Shown: positions 1-9,446, counted from the stretch's first letter. The stretch: DNA of 64,000 bases from Flavobacteriales bacterium (GCA_026418175.1 JAOABX010000008.1:54336-118335); one strand, 5' to 3'. A program made the numbers and translations. The notes: generated from the letters alone by a model not told the origin.

Positions 1-80
1 TTTTTGATTAAATAAAAATTGACGCCATTCAAAATTCTAGAATTTATAGGGTAAAGGATGGACAACATTTTATCGCAAAT

Positions 81-380
81 TTATTCGGGTTGATTCCAGG
101 CAATTTCAACGGATGACTCTAAAATACTGTATGCGTTGCTAAAAAGGCTTATACTATCGTTGCAAGCTTTTAAAAACCGATGTACAATTCGCACATTGTT
201 CAATTCTTTTTTTGACAAAGCTTCAGGAGCCATACATGACGTAACAATTTCAAACAAATGATTGTAGGCATCATTACCACTGACTAACTGGATTTTATAT
301 ATAATGGACCACAGAAGGTAATTTATTTTCGGACGAAGTGTCAGTAATTGCTTGTTGCTGGTAACGCTATCCGGATTCAA
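81..380 (-). CDS. Possible small hypothetical protein (doubtful)
   Basis: A 99-codon open frame that would start at a TTG codon. I recognise no family. The composition is protein-like, with alternating hydrophobic and charged residues, but there is no signal peptide, membrane helix or motif. The TTG start overlaps a near-match to a -7 promoter element, which argues against that start. It may be the remnant of a longer gene, or not a gene at all. Confidence 0.2.
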   Translation of the reverse strand: MNPDSVTSNKQLLTLRPKINYLLWSIIYKIQLVSGNDAYNHLFEIVTSCMAPEALSKKELNNVRIVHRFLKACNDSISLFSNAYSILESSVEIAWNQPE

Positions 381-692
381 ATATTACGGGTGAAAACAGA
401 TTCAACTTCAAATGTTCGAATTCTTGAATTTTTTCAATGGCAAGCAATGAAAATGGAAGCTTGATTAAACTGGTCGAATAGAAATAATTTTTTGGAATTG
501 TTCCAAATGTGTACGTGTTGAGTTATGGATGTGTTTGTGAATGATTGTGTTGTCTATTGGTAAGTAACTTGAATCCAGTATTTCGTGTAATCTGGAATTA
601 GATGTTTTAGTTCAGTTTTTTTTTATTCAATTATGAATCTATTAGATTTTGAGCCATTGATTGAAGCATCAAAATAAACATGAAGACTATGT
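381..692. other. Gene-free AT-rich stretch
   Basis: About 310 bp between the doubtful ORF and the end of the polysaccharide operon. I see no convincing ORF, RNA gene, hairpin terminator or repeat in it. Confidence 0.5.
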
Positions 693-1892
693 TCAGTCAA
701 TTAATTTTTCATCTTCTTGAAGGAGGTGTTGACGAATAAAAATGGAATAAAACAAGCAAAAGAAAACCACACCACTTTGCCGGTTCAGGATGTTTTCGCC
801 CAGCATAATAATAGAAGAAAGTACTAAGAATGAGAGAAAAAGTAAATTGTGGTATTTCCAAGCAACAATCAATCCGGCTATGAGGATGAGAATCAAAAAA
901 AGAAAGCCCGGTAAGCCAAGCGATAAAAGATAGTCAAGGTATTGGTTATGGGTGTTATAAGCATGGTTTTTAAAAACTAAATCATTGCCATAGCATTCAT
1001 TTAATTTTTTTTGCGTTTCAGTAGGCCCAAAGCCCAAAGGCAGAGCTATCGGAATCAGTGAAATAGCACATTTACTAATTACCGTACGAACTTTGAGGGA
1101 ATTACTGGCTGTTTGATCTTTTTTGAATGAAACAAATTCAGCTGTGCGTGGATTAACAGAAAACATACCCCCCAGTAATGCAAGTAAGGTTATCATTGTT
1201 ACAACCTTCCAAACAATAGATAGTTGTTTATTTAGAAAAATCATCATTACCCATGAAGCAGCACCAGCAATCCATACCAACCGGGCTGCCAGAAAATATG
1301 TAAAAAAGAATAAAATGATAGCAATGACAATGTGCAGATGATTGATTGATTTACTGAAATTAGGATATGCATAAAAAAGAAATAATATAGAATAAACAGC
1401 CATAAGGGAAAGATAAGTAGGATGAATGTGAATCAGCTGATTGATTTCGTTTCGATATCTGAATATAAAATCATGCTGTTCGATTGCTGTTATTTTAAAT
1501 CCGAACAATAAAAAATAAATACTGGTAGCAACAGCTAATGCTGCCATACTATATGCCAATATTCGATGAAACAAAAGAAGATGAATAGATGGTACAATTT
1601 TTTTTAAAAACAAAATGCATAGTGGAAATACCCAAAAACTATGTGCTTTTTCTACCGCGAACCAATCTGTTTTATTTTGACTTACCCATGCTTGTATGAG
1701 TAATAAAAAAAAAGGAGAAGCGAGCAACATTCCCCAGAAATATTTTTTATCATCGGTTTTTTTAAAATCTAAGAGAAACAAGGAGAGTACCCCCCAAATT
1801 GCAATTAAATACGTTACCCATTGCTGTGGGATAATGGGTATAGCAGCTAATAAATAAGTAAATATTCGATGGATGTTAACTATAAACTGCAT
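693..1892 (-). CDS. O-antigen ligase / Wzy-type polymerase-like membrane protein
   Basis: A 399-residue polytopic inner-membrane protein with roughly ten hydrophobic segments and a large periplasmic loop around residues 230-320. That loop ends in an HNQYLDYLLSLGLPG motif, the conserved histidine-containing signature of Wzy_C/O-antigen ligase proteins. Family members either polymerise O-units or join undecaprenyl-linked polysaccharide to an acceptor; sequence alone does not separate the two roles. It is the last gene of a five-gene minus-strand operon and overlaps the upstream glycosyltransferase by 13 bp, which suggests translational coupling. Confidence 0.8.
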   Translation of the reverse strand: MQFIVNIHRIFTYLLAAIPIIPQQWVTYLIAIWGVLSLFLLDFKKTDDKKYFWGMLLASPFFLLLIQAWVSQNKTDWFAVEKAHSFWVFPLCILFLKKIVPSIHLLLFHRILAYSMAALAVATSIYFLLFGFKITAIEQHDFIFRYRNEINQLIHIHPTYLSLMAVYSILFLFYAYPNFSKSINHLHIVIAIILFFFTYFLAARLVWIAGAASWVMMIFLNKQLSIVWKVVTMITLLALLGGMFSVNPRTAEFVSFKKDQTASNSLKVRTVISKCAISLIPIALPLGFGPTETQKKLNECYGNDLVFKNHAYNTHNQYLDYLLSLGLPGFLFLILILIAGLIVAWKYHNLLFLSFLVLSSIIMLGENILNRQSGVVFFCLFYSIFIRQHLLQEDEKLID

Positions 1893-3004
1893 ATTATGCC
1901 GGCATGTTTTTCTAAAAAAGCAGCCATTTCCTGATGAAAACGCTGGCGATTAAACTTTAATGCCTGTTGTCTGATTTTATTAGGATCAAATTGGCTTTGT
2001 TGATTTTCAAATCTGTATATAGCATCAACGATGCTTTTTACGGTTTGGTGATGAAAGAAAATGCCGTTCTTTTCATTGTGTACGGTTTCCAATACGCCGC
2101 CTTTTCCAAATGCAATTACCGGAGTGCCGCAGGCCATGGCTTCTACAGGGGTAATACCAAAATCTTCTTCGGCGGCAAAAACAAAAGCCTTGGCACGTTG
2201 TAAATAATATCGAAGTACTTCGTAGGTGTCGTACTTTATCATTTCAATGTTGGAAGTTGAAATGCTTTTTATTTTTTTCCAATCAGGCCCATTGCCAATG
2301 ATGATGAGTTTTTTATCCGGCATTTCAGAAAATGCTTTAGCAATAAGGTCAATTCGTTTGTAGGGCACTAACCTAGATGCTGTAACGTAATACGATTCTT
2401 TTTGTCCAGAAGGAACAAAAAAGTCGGTATTTACCGGTGGATAAATAACAGTTGATTCTTTATGATAATTTTTTTTAATCCGATTTTGAATATACTTTGA
2501 ATTAGCGATAAAGAAATCCACATCTGTTGAAGTTGCAAAGTCCCAGTTGCGAATATTTCGCATCAGGGGTTTGGCAGCCAGACGCTTCCAGCCTTTGTTT
2601 AGCCCATGATCGCTAATATATTGCTGACGCATGTCCCAAATATATCGCATGGGCGTATGGCAATATGAAATATGGATTTGCCCAGGGTGTTTATGTACAC
2701 TTTTTGCTACTGAATGTGAAGATGAAATAATTACATCAAACCCCTGGGTGCGAAAAGCACGAATGGCTCGGGGAAACAATGGAAAAAAATATTTGTAATT
2801 TTCTTTAATGCCTGGAATCAATTGTAAAAATGAGGTATGCGGTTTTTTCCCAAAAATAAATTCTTCCCGGTCTTCGTCAGACAGAAAGTCCATCAAAGTA
2901 AATAGGGTTATATTCTGGTTGCGAAGTAGATACAAGATTTCCCGGAGCACTTTTTCTGAACCTCCGGGGGTAATTAGCCAATCGTGTATAACTGCAATTC
3001 GCAT
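1880..3004 (-). CDS. GT4-family glycosyltransferase
   Basis: A 374-residue GT-B fold glycosyltransferase. The N-terminus carries the WLITPGGSEKVLREI acceptor-side motif. The C-terminal half has a nucleotide-sugar binding region near residue 285 with the E-x7-E signature (EDFGITPVE) followed by AMACGTPVIAFGKGG. It probably adds one sugar to a lipid-linked polysaccharide intermediate at the cytoplasmic face of the inner membrane. Donor and acceptor cannot be deduced. It overlaps the O-antigen ligase-like gene and follows a second glycosyltransferase by 36 bp. Confidence 0.85.
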   Translation of the reverse strand: MRIAVIHDWLITPGGSEKVLREILYLLRNQNITLFTLMDFLSDEDREEFIFGKKPHTSFLQLIPGIKENYKYFFPLFPRAIRAFRTQGFDVIISSSHSVAKSVHKHPGQIHISYCHTPMRYIWDMRQQYISDHGLNKGWKRLAAKPLMRNIRNWDFATSTDVDFFIANSKYIQNRIKKNYHKESTVIYPPVNTDFFVPSGQKESYYVTASRLVPYKRIDLIAKAFSEMPDKKLIIIGNGPDWKKIKSISTSNIEMIKYDTYEVLRYYLQRAKAFVFAAEEDFGITPVEAMACGTPVIAFGKGGVLETVHNEKNGIFFHHQTVKSIVDAIYRFENQQSQFDPNKIRQQALKFNRQRFHQEMAAFLEKHAGIICSL

Positions 3005-3040
3005 GGTATGTTATTCGCGTGCTAAAAGTACAAGTAAAAA

Positions 3041-4057
3041 TCACAATTTCTGCAAAGCGCGCCATAATTGAAGCCCTTGAACTGCCATGGTGAATTTTTG
3101 ATGAGGAGCCGGCGATTTGATATATGATAAATTATATGTATTGATACGTTCTGCCAGGGTAGCTGCAGCATTTGATTGATGTATTTCAAAAAATTCTGCC
3201 CGACCGGAATACAATTCCCGATGAACAGGAATGTTTGAAATGAGTACTGGGCATCCATGCTGTATAGCTTCAAGCACAGGCAGGTTGTACCCTTCATAAA
3301 ATGATGCGCTTATTAATACCGATGCTTTGCTGTAAAGTAGGCTTAGTTCTTCTTCTTGAATATTATTTAAAAGCTGAATACGTGGATGCGTTTTTAATTT
3401 ATAAATCAGGGCTTTGTCTGTATGAAAGTTAGAAGAAAATCCACCTACAATGACCCATTGCCAATCATTAGAACACTTTAGAAATGCATCCAACATCAAC
3501 CGATAGTTTTTTCGCGGTTGAATGGTTCCCACAGAAAGTATAAATTTTTCTCTGGTGTGTGTGTTTGAAACAATTTCAGCAGTATTATATATTACCTGGA
3601 TGTTAGAAGAAGGTATTTTAAAACTACAACAAATTTCATCTGCCATAGTTTCGCTTACTGTAAAGATTCGAATTGCTTTGTTAGCAATTTTCGGAATAAG
3701 CCAATTATAATATGCTGAAAACAGAGGATGAAATGTATTTGGATAATGCCGAAATGCTAAATCGTGAATAGTAATAACCTGTGGTTGATAATTTAATGGA
3801 GCTGTATTGCAAAAATTTATCAGCAACGGATGATTTTGTTTTTTCAAGTATGCGGGAAGTGACCATTGTTCCCAAGCGTGTCCAAAAAATTTTCCGGTTT
3901 GTATAGTCTTCCAGTCGGTTGATATAATTGATTTTGATGGAGTAACAATTTTAATATCATCATCCTGTTGCATCAAGTATTTACTGAACCTCCGGGCAAA
4001 TTGTTGAACACCGGTAATAGGTTGCGTAAGGAAACGACCATTAATACGTATCACCAT
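3041..4057 (-). CDS. GT4-family glycosyltransferase
   Basis: A 338-residue GT-B glycosyltransferase. The N-terminal motif ITGVQQFARRF and the C-terminal EGYNLPVLEAIQHGCPVL (E-x7-E) place it in the GT4/mannosyltransferase B-like group. It overlaps the upstream reductase-like gene by 7 bp and lies in the same operon as another glycosyltransferase and a ligase, so a role in exopolysaccharide or O-antigen assembly is inferred. Sugar specificity is unknown. Confidence 0.85.
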   Translation of the reverse strand: MVIRINGRFLTQPITGVQQFARRFSKYLMQQDDDIKIVTPSKSIISTDWKTIQTGKFFGHAWEQWSLPAYLKKQNHPLLINFCNTAPLNYQPQVITIHDLAFRHYPNTFHPLFSAYYNWLIPKIANKAIRIFTVSETMADEICCSFKIPSSNIQVIYNTAEIVSNTHTREKFILSVGTIQPRKNYRLMLDAFLKCSNDWQWVIVGGFSSNFHTDKALIYKLKTHPRIQLLNNIQEEELSLLYSKASVLISASFYEGYNLPVLEAIQHGCPVLISNIPVHRELYSGRAEFFEIHQSNAAATLAERINTYNLSYIKSPAPHQKFTMAVQGLQLWRALQKL

Positions 4058-4818
4058 AGAAACGGAAATACGGCTTTACGTTGTTGGGGATAATCGGCAA
4101 ATTTTTCTTTGTACCACTTGTGGTGAGCAATAGCCCTAGGTACCAGATTTGCAAATGTCCATACAAAAAATACCAACCCCGGAATACTCCAAGTTAGAAT
4201 AGCAAAGCCCAGCCACTCAATAATTTCACCCAACAGATTCGGGCAACTAATATATTCAAATAGCCATCCATGTGGAATCTTATAATCGGTTTCACCGGGC
4301 TTTCTTAAATTAATCAACCGTGTATCTGCTATCCAATTTATAGCCATACCAGTAAAAAAAATAATGAATCCTAGAATAAATCTTGGATCATACAACCATG
4401 CTATGGTGTAGGAAGAAAACCAGGTAAAATGCATACCTAGCAGTGAACCGTTCATTATGTTGAATCCAATAGCCATTAATGCAATTACAAGCGGCATTTT
4501 TTTTCCTTGAGTACGAATACGCAACGGAAAAATAAAACTCCGATTGAGGTAATGTAATGTAAACAATGCAACCATAATCCACGAGGGCCATGAAAGCTGA
4601 AATCCAATTTGTGTAAAGTAGCTATATAAGACCAACAAAACAGTGAATTCCATAATAAACCATCCCAATTTATTATCAATCATTGGTCCCCATCCTTCAC
4701 GAGTATGCCTACCGTAAGGTGCAGTTTTAATAAACAGGTAAAAAAAAGTAATAATTCCAATACCCATCCAAATTAGGGAAATCCAAAGGTAGTTTTCGTA
4801 ACTTATTAATGCTTTCAT
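4051..4818 (-). CDS. DUF1295 / steroid 5-alpha-reductase-like membrane protein
   Basis: A 255-residue protein with about six membrane helices. The C-terminal region contains the 5-alpha-reductase family signature (FEYISCPNLLGEIIEWLGFA), which in eukaryotic homologs contributes to NADPH binding. Bacterial members probably reduce an enone or polyprenyl-type lipid, but the substrate is unknown. Here it sits 3 bp behind an SDR epimerase and overlaps a glycosyltransferase by 7 bp, so a lipid-carrier or membrane-lipid modification linked to glycan synthesis is possible. That link is inference from position. Confidence 0.75.
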   Translation of the reverse strand: MKALISYENYLWISLIWMGIGIITFFYLFIKTAPYGRHTREGWGPMIDNKLGWFIMEFTVLLVLYSYFTQIGFQLSWPSWIMVALFTLHYLNRSFIFPLRIRTQGKKMPLVIALMAIGFNIMNGSLLGMHFTWFSSYTIAWLYDPRFILGFIIFFTGMAINWIADTRLINLRKPGETDYKIPHGWLFEYISCPNLLGEIIEWLGFAILTWSIPGLVFFVWTFANLVPRAIAHHKWYKEKFADYPQQRKAVFPFLW

Positions 4819-4821
4819 GGC

Positions 4822-5799
4822 TTAAATATAGCCGTTTTGTTTAAACCATTGCATGGTGTCGTTCACGGTTTCTTGAAGTGGTCGGGGTGAAAAGCCAAGT
4901 TCACGCTTTGCTTTTTCAGAACTTATTTTAGTATTTCCATGCCGAAGAATATGTAATGATTCCTTTGTAAATAAAGGTTCTTTGCCGGTGATAAGCGAAA
5001 ATAGTTGTACAAAGGGTAACAAGGCATACGCCACCCAAAAAGGTAGAATAATAGCTTTTCGTTTTTTTCCCGTGGCAAGATTCACCATTCGAATCATGTC
5101 CAACATCGTAATATATTCTCCCGACATTAAATAACATTCTCCTGTTCGGCCTTTCTCCAAAGATTGTATAATTGCAGTGGCCACATCCCGGTTATCAACA
5201 AAATCAAATCCTCCACGAAAAATAGCCGGAACCCTTCCTTGGTAAATATCAATGAATGCTTGCCCCTGTAATGATGGTTTATGATCGGGCGGTCCTATCA
5301 GCGAAGTTGGATTGATTACAACTACATCCAGTCCTTTGTTTACATAACTTAAAGCTAACAATTGGCTGTCGCGTTTTGACCGATCGTATGAAAATGCATT
5401 GTCATGGGCCAGTTCCCTGGTTTCATCAAGTACTTCATGCAAAGGTTCCGGATGAAAAGCATGAATAGAAGAGAGGTGAATAAATCGCTTTACACCACAT
5501 TTCAATGCTGTGTCAAGTAACCGTTTTGTGCCTTCCACATTGGTTTGATGAACCTTACCATCTGGATCTCCGTTCAGTGAAATGATTGCAGCGCAATGAA
5601 TGACAGCATCGCAATCTTCCAATAATTTTTCTAACACCGGGTAATCCATCATGGACCCCTGAATAAAAGTAGCCTGAATACCTTCTAAAGCTCGTGTATC
5701 CTTATGTATTAAAAGTTTTAGTGTATCGCCACGCCTTTCCAATTGTCGGGCAATTTCAGAACCCAAGTGGCCGGACGCCCCGGTAATAGCAATTTTCAT
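4822..5799 (-). CDS. NAD(P)-dependent epimerase/dehydratase (extended SDR)
   Basis: A 325-residue extended short-chain dehydrogenase. The N-terminal Rossmann glycine motif GASGHLGSEIA binds the dinucleotide, and the catalytic tyrosine/lysine pair is visible as YDRSK with an upstream Ser (LSSIHAF). It resembles the 3-beta-HSD / dihydroflavonol reductase-like branch more than classical GalE, so the substrate may be a sugar nucleotide or a lipid ketone. It is the first gene of the five-gene minus-strand operon and has a TAnnTTTG promoter element about 30 bp upstream. Confidence 0.82.
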   Translation of the reverse strand: MKIAITGASGHLGSEIARQLERRGDTLKLLIHKDTRALEGIQATFIQGSMMDYPVLEKLLEDCDAVIHCAAIISLNGDPDGKVHQTNVEGTKRLLDTALKCGVKRFIHLSSIHAFHPEPLHEVLDETRELAHDNAFSYDRSKRDSQLLALSYVNKGLDVVVINPTSLIGPPDHKPSLQGQAFIDIYQGRVPAIFRGGFDFVDNRDVATAIIQSLEKGRTGECYLMSGEYITMLDMIRMVNLATGKKRKAIILPFWVAYALLPFVQLFSLITGKEPLFTKESLHILRHGNTKISSEKAKRELGFSPRPLQETVNDTMQWFKQNGYI

Positions 5800-5830
5800 A
5801 AAAGGGTTTTTAAAACGTTTTTAAATTACC

Positions 5831-5838
5831 CAAACCTA
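5831..5838 (-). promoter_or_regulatory. Bacteroidota -7 promoter element of the polysaccharide operon
   Basis: The minus strand reads TAGGTTTG, an exact match to TAnnTTTG, 32 bp before the ATG of the SDR gene. It gives a plausible leader of about 25 nt. No strong -33 TTG is obvious. Confidence 0.55.
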
Positions 5839-5876
5839 ACTAAAATTCTTTTTCCGAATAAATCTGTTAAAAGTGT

Positions 5877-5884
5877 TAACTTTG
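5877..5884 (+). promoter_or_regulatory. Bacteroidota -7 promoter element of the ferredoxin reductase operon
   Basis: TAACTTTG matches TAnnTTTG and lies 21 bp before the ATG at 5906, with a T-rich -33 region near 5850. It decides the start of the reductase: the longer frame from 5873 would begin upstream of the promoter element. Confidence 0.65.
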
Positions 5885-5905
5885 CATACCTTTTTAGTCT
5901 ATTCT

Positions 5906-6910
5906 ATGATTCAAACTGATATCTGCATTGTTGGAGCCGGACCTGTTGGGCTCTTTGCAGTATTTGAAGCCGGCTTGTTAAAAATGCGTTGTCATTTGGT
6001 TGATGCATTACCGCAAGTAGGTGGCCAGCTTTCTGAAATTTATCCCAAAAAGCCAATATATGATATTCCAGGCTATCCGGAAATTTTGGCCGGTGATTTA
6101 ATTACTAACCTGATGAAACAAATTGAACCGTTCAAGCCTACTTTTACCTTGGGTGAACGGGTTGATTCTTTTGTGCGTAACGATGATGGAACCATTATTG
6201 TAACAACCAACGAAGGCACAACAATTTCATCCAAAGTATTGGTGATAGCTGCCGGATTGGGCTGCTTTGAGCCCCGTAAGCCGGAAGTAAAAGATTTGGA
6301 AAAATTTGAAGGGAAAGGTATAAGTTACATGATTTTAGATCCTGAAAAATATCGGGGTAAACGGGTAGTGCTGGCTGGCGGTGGTGATTCTGCCTTGGAT
6401 TGGGCCATTCACTTATCGGAAATTTGTGGGGAATTATCACTGGTGCATCGTAGCGAAACATTCCGCGGCGCACCTGATTCAGCGGCCAAAGTATTTGAAT
6501 TAGCCAAAAAGGGTAAATTAAATTTGATATTAAATTCAAATGTTACAGCTGTTAGCGGTAATGGACATTTGGAATCTGTAACGATCACGAATAACCAACA
6601 AGAAAACACCCAACTCTTTGTAGATAATTTTATTCCATTGTTTGGTTTAACTCCTAAACTTGGCCCAATAGCCGAATGGGGGTTGAATATTGACAAAAAT
6701 TCCATAGTTGTAAATGTGGAAGATTATTCTACAAACATTCCGGCAGTTTACGCTATCGGCGATATCAATACTTATCCCGGTAAATTGAAATTAATTCTGT
6801 GCGGATTTCATGAAGCAGCACTGATGGCTCAAAGTGCTTTTCGTTATGTATATCCTGACCAAAAACTGAGTTTTAAATACACTACCGTTAACGGGGTAAA
6901 TGCCTTTTGA
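5906..6910 (+). CDS. Ferredoxin/flavodoxin-NADP+ reductase (thioredoxin-reductase-like type)
   Basis: A 334-residue FAD/NAD(P) flavoprotein. The FAD Rossmann motif VGAGPVGLFA is at the N-terminus, the NADP-binding motif GGGDSALDWA near residue 165, and the FAD-closing motif AIGDINTYPGKLKL near the C-terminus. No CxxC redox pair is present, which separates it from thioredoxin reductase and fits the YumC-type FNR family. It is translationally coupled to the [2Fe-2S] ferredoxin that follows (TGATG overlap), which is probably its electron partner. The ATG at 5906 was chosen because of the promoter position. Confidence 0.88.
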   Translation: MIQTDICIVGAGPVGLFAVFEAGLLKMRCHLVDALPQVGGQLSEIYPKKPIYDIPGYPEILAGDLITNLMKQIEPFKPTFTLGERVDSFVRNDDGTIIVTTNEGTTISSKVLVIAAGLGCFEPRKPEVKDLEKFEGKGISYMILDPEKYRGKRVVLAGGGDSALDWAIHLSEICGELSLVHRSETFRGAPDSAAKVFELAKKGKLNLILNSNVTAVSGNGHLESVTITNNQQENTQLFVDNFIPLFGLTPKLGPIAEWGLNIDKNSIVVNVEDYSTNIPAVYAIGDINTYPGKLKLILCGFHEAALMAQSAFRYVYPDQKLSFKYTTVNGVNAF

Positions 6911-7242
6911 TGAAAGACCTAATTGAAGTAACTATTATCGACAAAGACGGAACATCAAATACCTTACAAATTCCTACAGGTATTTCGCTTAGCTTGATGG
7001 AAGTATTAAAAGGAGAGGGCTATCCGATTTTGGCTACTTGTGGTGGAATGGCACTTTGTGCTACCTGCCATGTACAAGTTATTAAAGGTTATGAAAAGTT
7101 ACATCAACCCGAAGACCAGGAGTGGGCTATGCTTGATACATTACCTAATTATACACCGCAAAGCCGCTTGTCGTGCCAGCTTAAAATTGACGAAACCATG
7201 GATGGTATGGAATTCCGTGTGATGGGTGAAGATAATGTGTAG
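6910..7242 (+). CDS. [2Fe-2S] ferredoxin (adrenodoxin type)
   Basis: A small soluble electron carrier of 110 residues. Four cysteine ligands are visible in the order C-x5-C-x2-C (TCGGMALCATC) and a distant fourth in SRLSCQL, the pattern of vertebrate/bacterial-type [2Fe-2S] ferredoxins. The start codon overlaps the stop of the reductase gene, so the two are made together. A TTG one codon earlier is an alternative start. Confidence 0.9.
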   Translation: MKDLIEVTIIDKDGTSNTLQIPTGISLSLMEVLKGEGYPILATCGGMALCATCHVQVIKGYEKLHQPEDQEWAMLDTLPNYTPQSRLSCQLKIDETMDGMEFRVMGEDNV

Positions 7243-7314
7243 GCAATAATTTTTTTTCACCATCGTTTTTTTACTAATTTCCTTAACAATATTTCATAAA
7301 GTGAATGGAATCAC

Positions 7315-7322
7315 TATTTTTG
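7315..7322 (+). promoter_or_regulatory. Bacteroidota -7 promoter element
   Basis: TATTTTTG matches TAnnTTTG, 17 bp before the ATG at 7340. It rules out the longer frame from the GTG at 7301, which would start inside the promoter. Confidence 0.55.
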
Positions 7323-7339
7323 AGGTGAAACATAAGCCT

Positions 7340-8083
7340 ATGAATAGCAAACATCTACTTGTATTTTCGCTGGGGATTTTGATAATACTAGGTTGGACAT
7401 CATGTTCAAAAACTACCATTTACACCGGCAGCAGCCAAACCGGTGTGTTTTATAATAAACTTGCATTGGGTATTCCTGGGGCAGGTAATTCAGGATATAG
7501 CCCCAAGCGTAGATACAAAGATGGTAAGCAAATCGTTCCGTTACCCATATATCATACAGTAGGAGGTTCGTTCCTTATGGGAATCGATAAAGATATTCAA
7601 TATGGCTATCCCGGTGGAGGAATTCATTATGACTTGCGTCTTACAGCGGCTAAATGGAGTAATGAGGGAACATTTTCCATTAACTTTCCGCTCACCGTGG
7701 CAGTAACTTATCACAACGATTTTGTACAATATCCTAATCCGGCACTGGTGCCTCAAAAGAAAACAAATTTCACTGCGGAAGTACCCATTAACTTTACTTT
7801 TAATTTTGGACATTGCACAACACCCAAATCTCTTCAAAATTTTGGTGTTTTTTTTGGAGTAGGGTATGCATTTGCATACTTGCCCAGCGGACGTACCGGT
7901 ACTTACATATTTCCACAGGGTACAACGTACAATCTACCCATTGGTCACGGCCCGCATGCTCGGGTAGGTATTCGCTTCAGAACCGGATCACTGTCTTGGC
8001 AAACCTTTGGAAGTTTTCTTTATAACATTTATACGCCTTCTCACTTAGCCGGTGTAGGGTTAGGACTTACATTCGGTAAATAA
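7340..8083 (+). CDS. Predicted outer-membrane / envelope beta-barrel-like protein
   Basis: A 247-residue protein with a hydrophobic N-terminal segment followed by a Cys (GWTSCSK), so either a Sec signal or a weak lipoprotein signal. The remainder alternates short polar and aromatic/glycine strands and ends in GVGLGLTFGK, typical of a small outer-membrane barrel. I recognise no named family. It is monocistronic with its own promoter element, converging on the next gene. Confidence 0.6.
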   Translation: MNSKHLLVFSLGILIILGWTSCSKTTIYTGSSQTGVFYNKLALGIPGAGNSGYSPKRRYKDGKQIVPLPIYHTVGGSFLMGIDKDIQYGYPGGGIHYDLRLTAAKWSNEGTFSINFPLTVAVTYHNDFVQYPNPALVPQKKTNFTAEVPINFTFNFGHCTTPKSLQNFGVFFGVGYAFAYLPSGRTGTYIFPQGTTYNLPIGHGPHARVGIRFRTGSLSWQTFGSFLYNIYTPSHLAGVGLGLTFGK

Positions 8084-8192
8084 TTTGAATAAATTAAATG
8101 TATAGAGATTAAATATGTTTATTGATTAGTTAAAATAAACGTATTGTTTTCGTTTAATAAAGTTTTTGATTAGTTTCCCAATACTTTATTAT

Positions 8193-9446
8193 TTAGTGTT
8201 CGTTGTACACTATCCGATATAAGTTATATAATAATAAATAATCTAACCCATTAAACAGAGCTCCCTGCTGGTCTTTTGAGCCGTTGCGGTGATTAGGATG
8301 AAACCAACGGTTTTCACCACTCCATCCGGGAGTATTTGTACAATGGGTTGACATAAAACAAGGGCCATGGCTTGGTGCATTATGAAGCATTTCTTCAAAC
8401 ATGGATTGATAGAAAACCAAATTACGCTTTCTAAATAAAGCATCTACTAATAAATAAATTTCCATACCAGCACCTTCACACCATTGTGTAAAGCGATTAT
8501 ACGAGGGATAACCAATTACACTACACAAGGCTAATTGCATACCCATATTTACTTCGGTTTGCGTAGGATTATTTTTTTCATAGGGAATTTGCATCAAGGT
8601 TGACCAAATAGGCCTTCCGTTTATTAAAGACCCCCAGTTATGATAATTTTTTCCGGTAATTATTTTGCCAATACGGGCAATTGCAAACGCATATCCGGTG
8701 GCAGAATAACCGATAGGTACCCGGTTCCCATTGGGATCTAAAATTTGCCAATCGGTATTCCGGAAATAGCTAATGATTTGGTGGCATTTAGTTTTTATTT
8801 TTTCTTTTAATGCTATGCCGTCAAGCGATGAAGTGAGTGTATCCGGTAGTAATTGATTAGAAATAGCTGCTGCCCAAAGTATATATATCGCTTGGTCTTG
8901 ACTCATCATATTACCATCTTCTATGCCGGTACGGCAAACTTCGCCTGATTTTACGCAATGCATGCCCTGCAATTTTGCTGCCAGGGCAGTAGGAACATCA
9001 TCTCGCAATAAAAAACCGTCTTCCCTCGGATTTTGTCCATACTTTAATTTTGAAGCTTTATCCAAACGTGATAACGCATACCAGGCTTTTGAAAGTTCAT
9101 CGCGTATCAGCGATACATTTTTTTGTTCTTTCCATTGTAAATAGTATTCAGTACTAAGCCAAGCCGCATAGTGTGCCCAATGAACAGTTCCATCCATCCA
9201 TTCGGCCAAACCATTTTTACCGGGAATCATACCATTTCCGCCACACAAAACCTGCATTTGCCATGCATTGTCACAATTCATTTCCGGCCAAATTCTAGCA
9301 GCTGGCAGGCATCCGCCTTTGCCGGTATCAACTACCAAAAAACGGGTGTACAATCGTTCTTGATATTGAATTGCTTTTTCTCCGGGAGTTTGCGAAAGCA
9401 ATTTCCCGATGAACATATATGTTAGAATGATGAAAAAAATTCGCAT
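8193..9446 (-). CDS. Secreted protein of unknown function
   Basis: A 417-residue protein with an N-terminal signal peptide (cleavage plausible after LLSQ). No family is recognised with confidence. The mature part is rich in Trp, Tyr, Gly and Cys, with helix-like stretches such as AWYALSRLDKASK and the motif DGTVHWAHYAAWLSTEYY, which recalls alpha/alpha-toroid carbohydrate enzymes. That resemblance is only an impression. There is no T9SS C-terminal domain. It is isolated between a convergent gene and the queA gene. Confidence 0.55.
   Translation of the reverse strand: MRIFFIILTYMFIGKLLSQTPGEKAIQYQERLYTRFLVVDTGKGGCLPAARIWPEMNCDNAWQMQVLCGGNGMIPGKNGLAEWMDGTVHWAHYAAWLSTEYYLQWKEQKNVSLIRDELSKAWYALSRLDKASKLKYGQNPREDGFLLRDDVPTALAAKLQGMHCVKSGEVCRTGIEDGNMMSQDQAIYILWAAAISNQLLPDTLTSSLDGIALKEKIKTKCHQIISYFRNTDWQILDPNGNRVPIGYSATGYAFAIARIGKIITGKNYHNWGSLINGRPIWSTLMQIPYEKNNPTQTEVNMGMQLALCSVIGYPSYNRFTQWCEGAGMEIYLLVDALFRKRNLVFYQSMFEEMLHNAPSHGPCFMSTHCTNTPGWSGENRWFHPNHRNGSKDQQGALFNGLDYLLLYNLYRIVYNEH

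Noticed and set aside
5873..5905. Longer N-terminus for the ferredoxin reductase
   Set aside because: It would begin before the TAnnTTTG element, and the FAD motif is in its usual place with the ATG at 5906.
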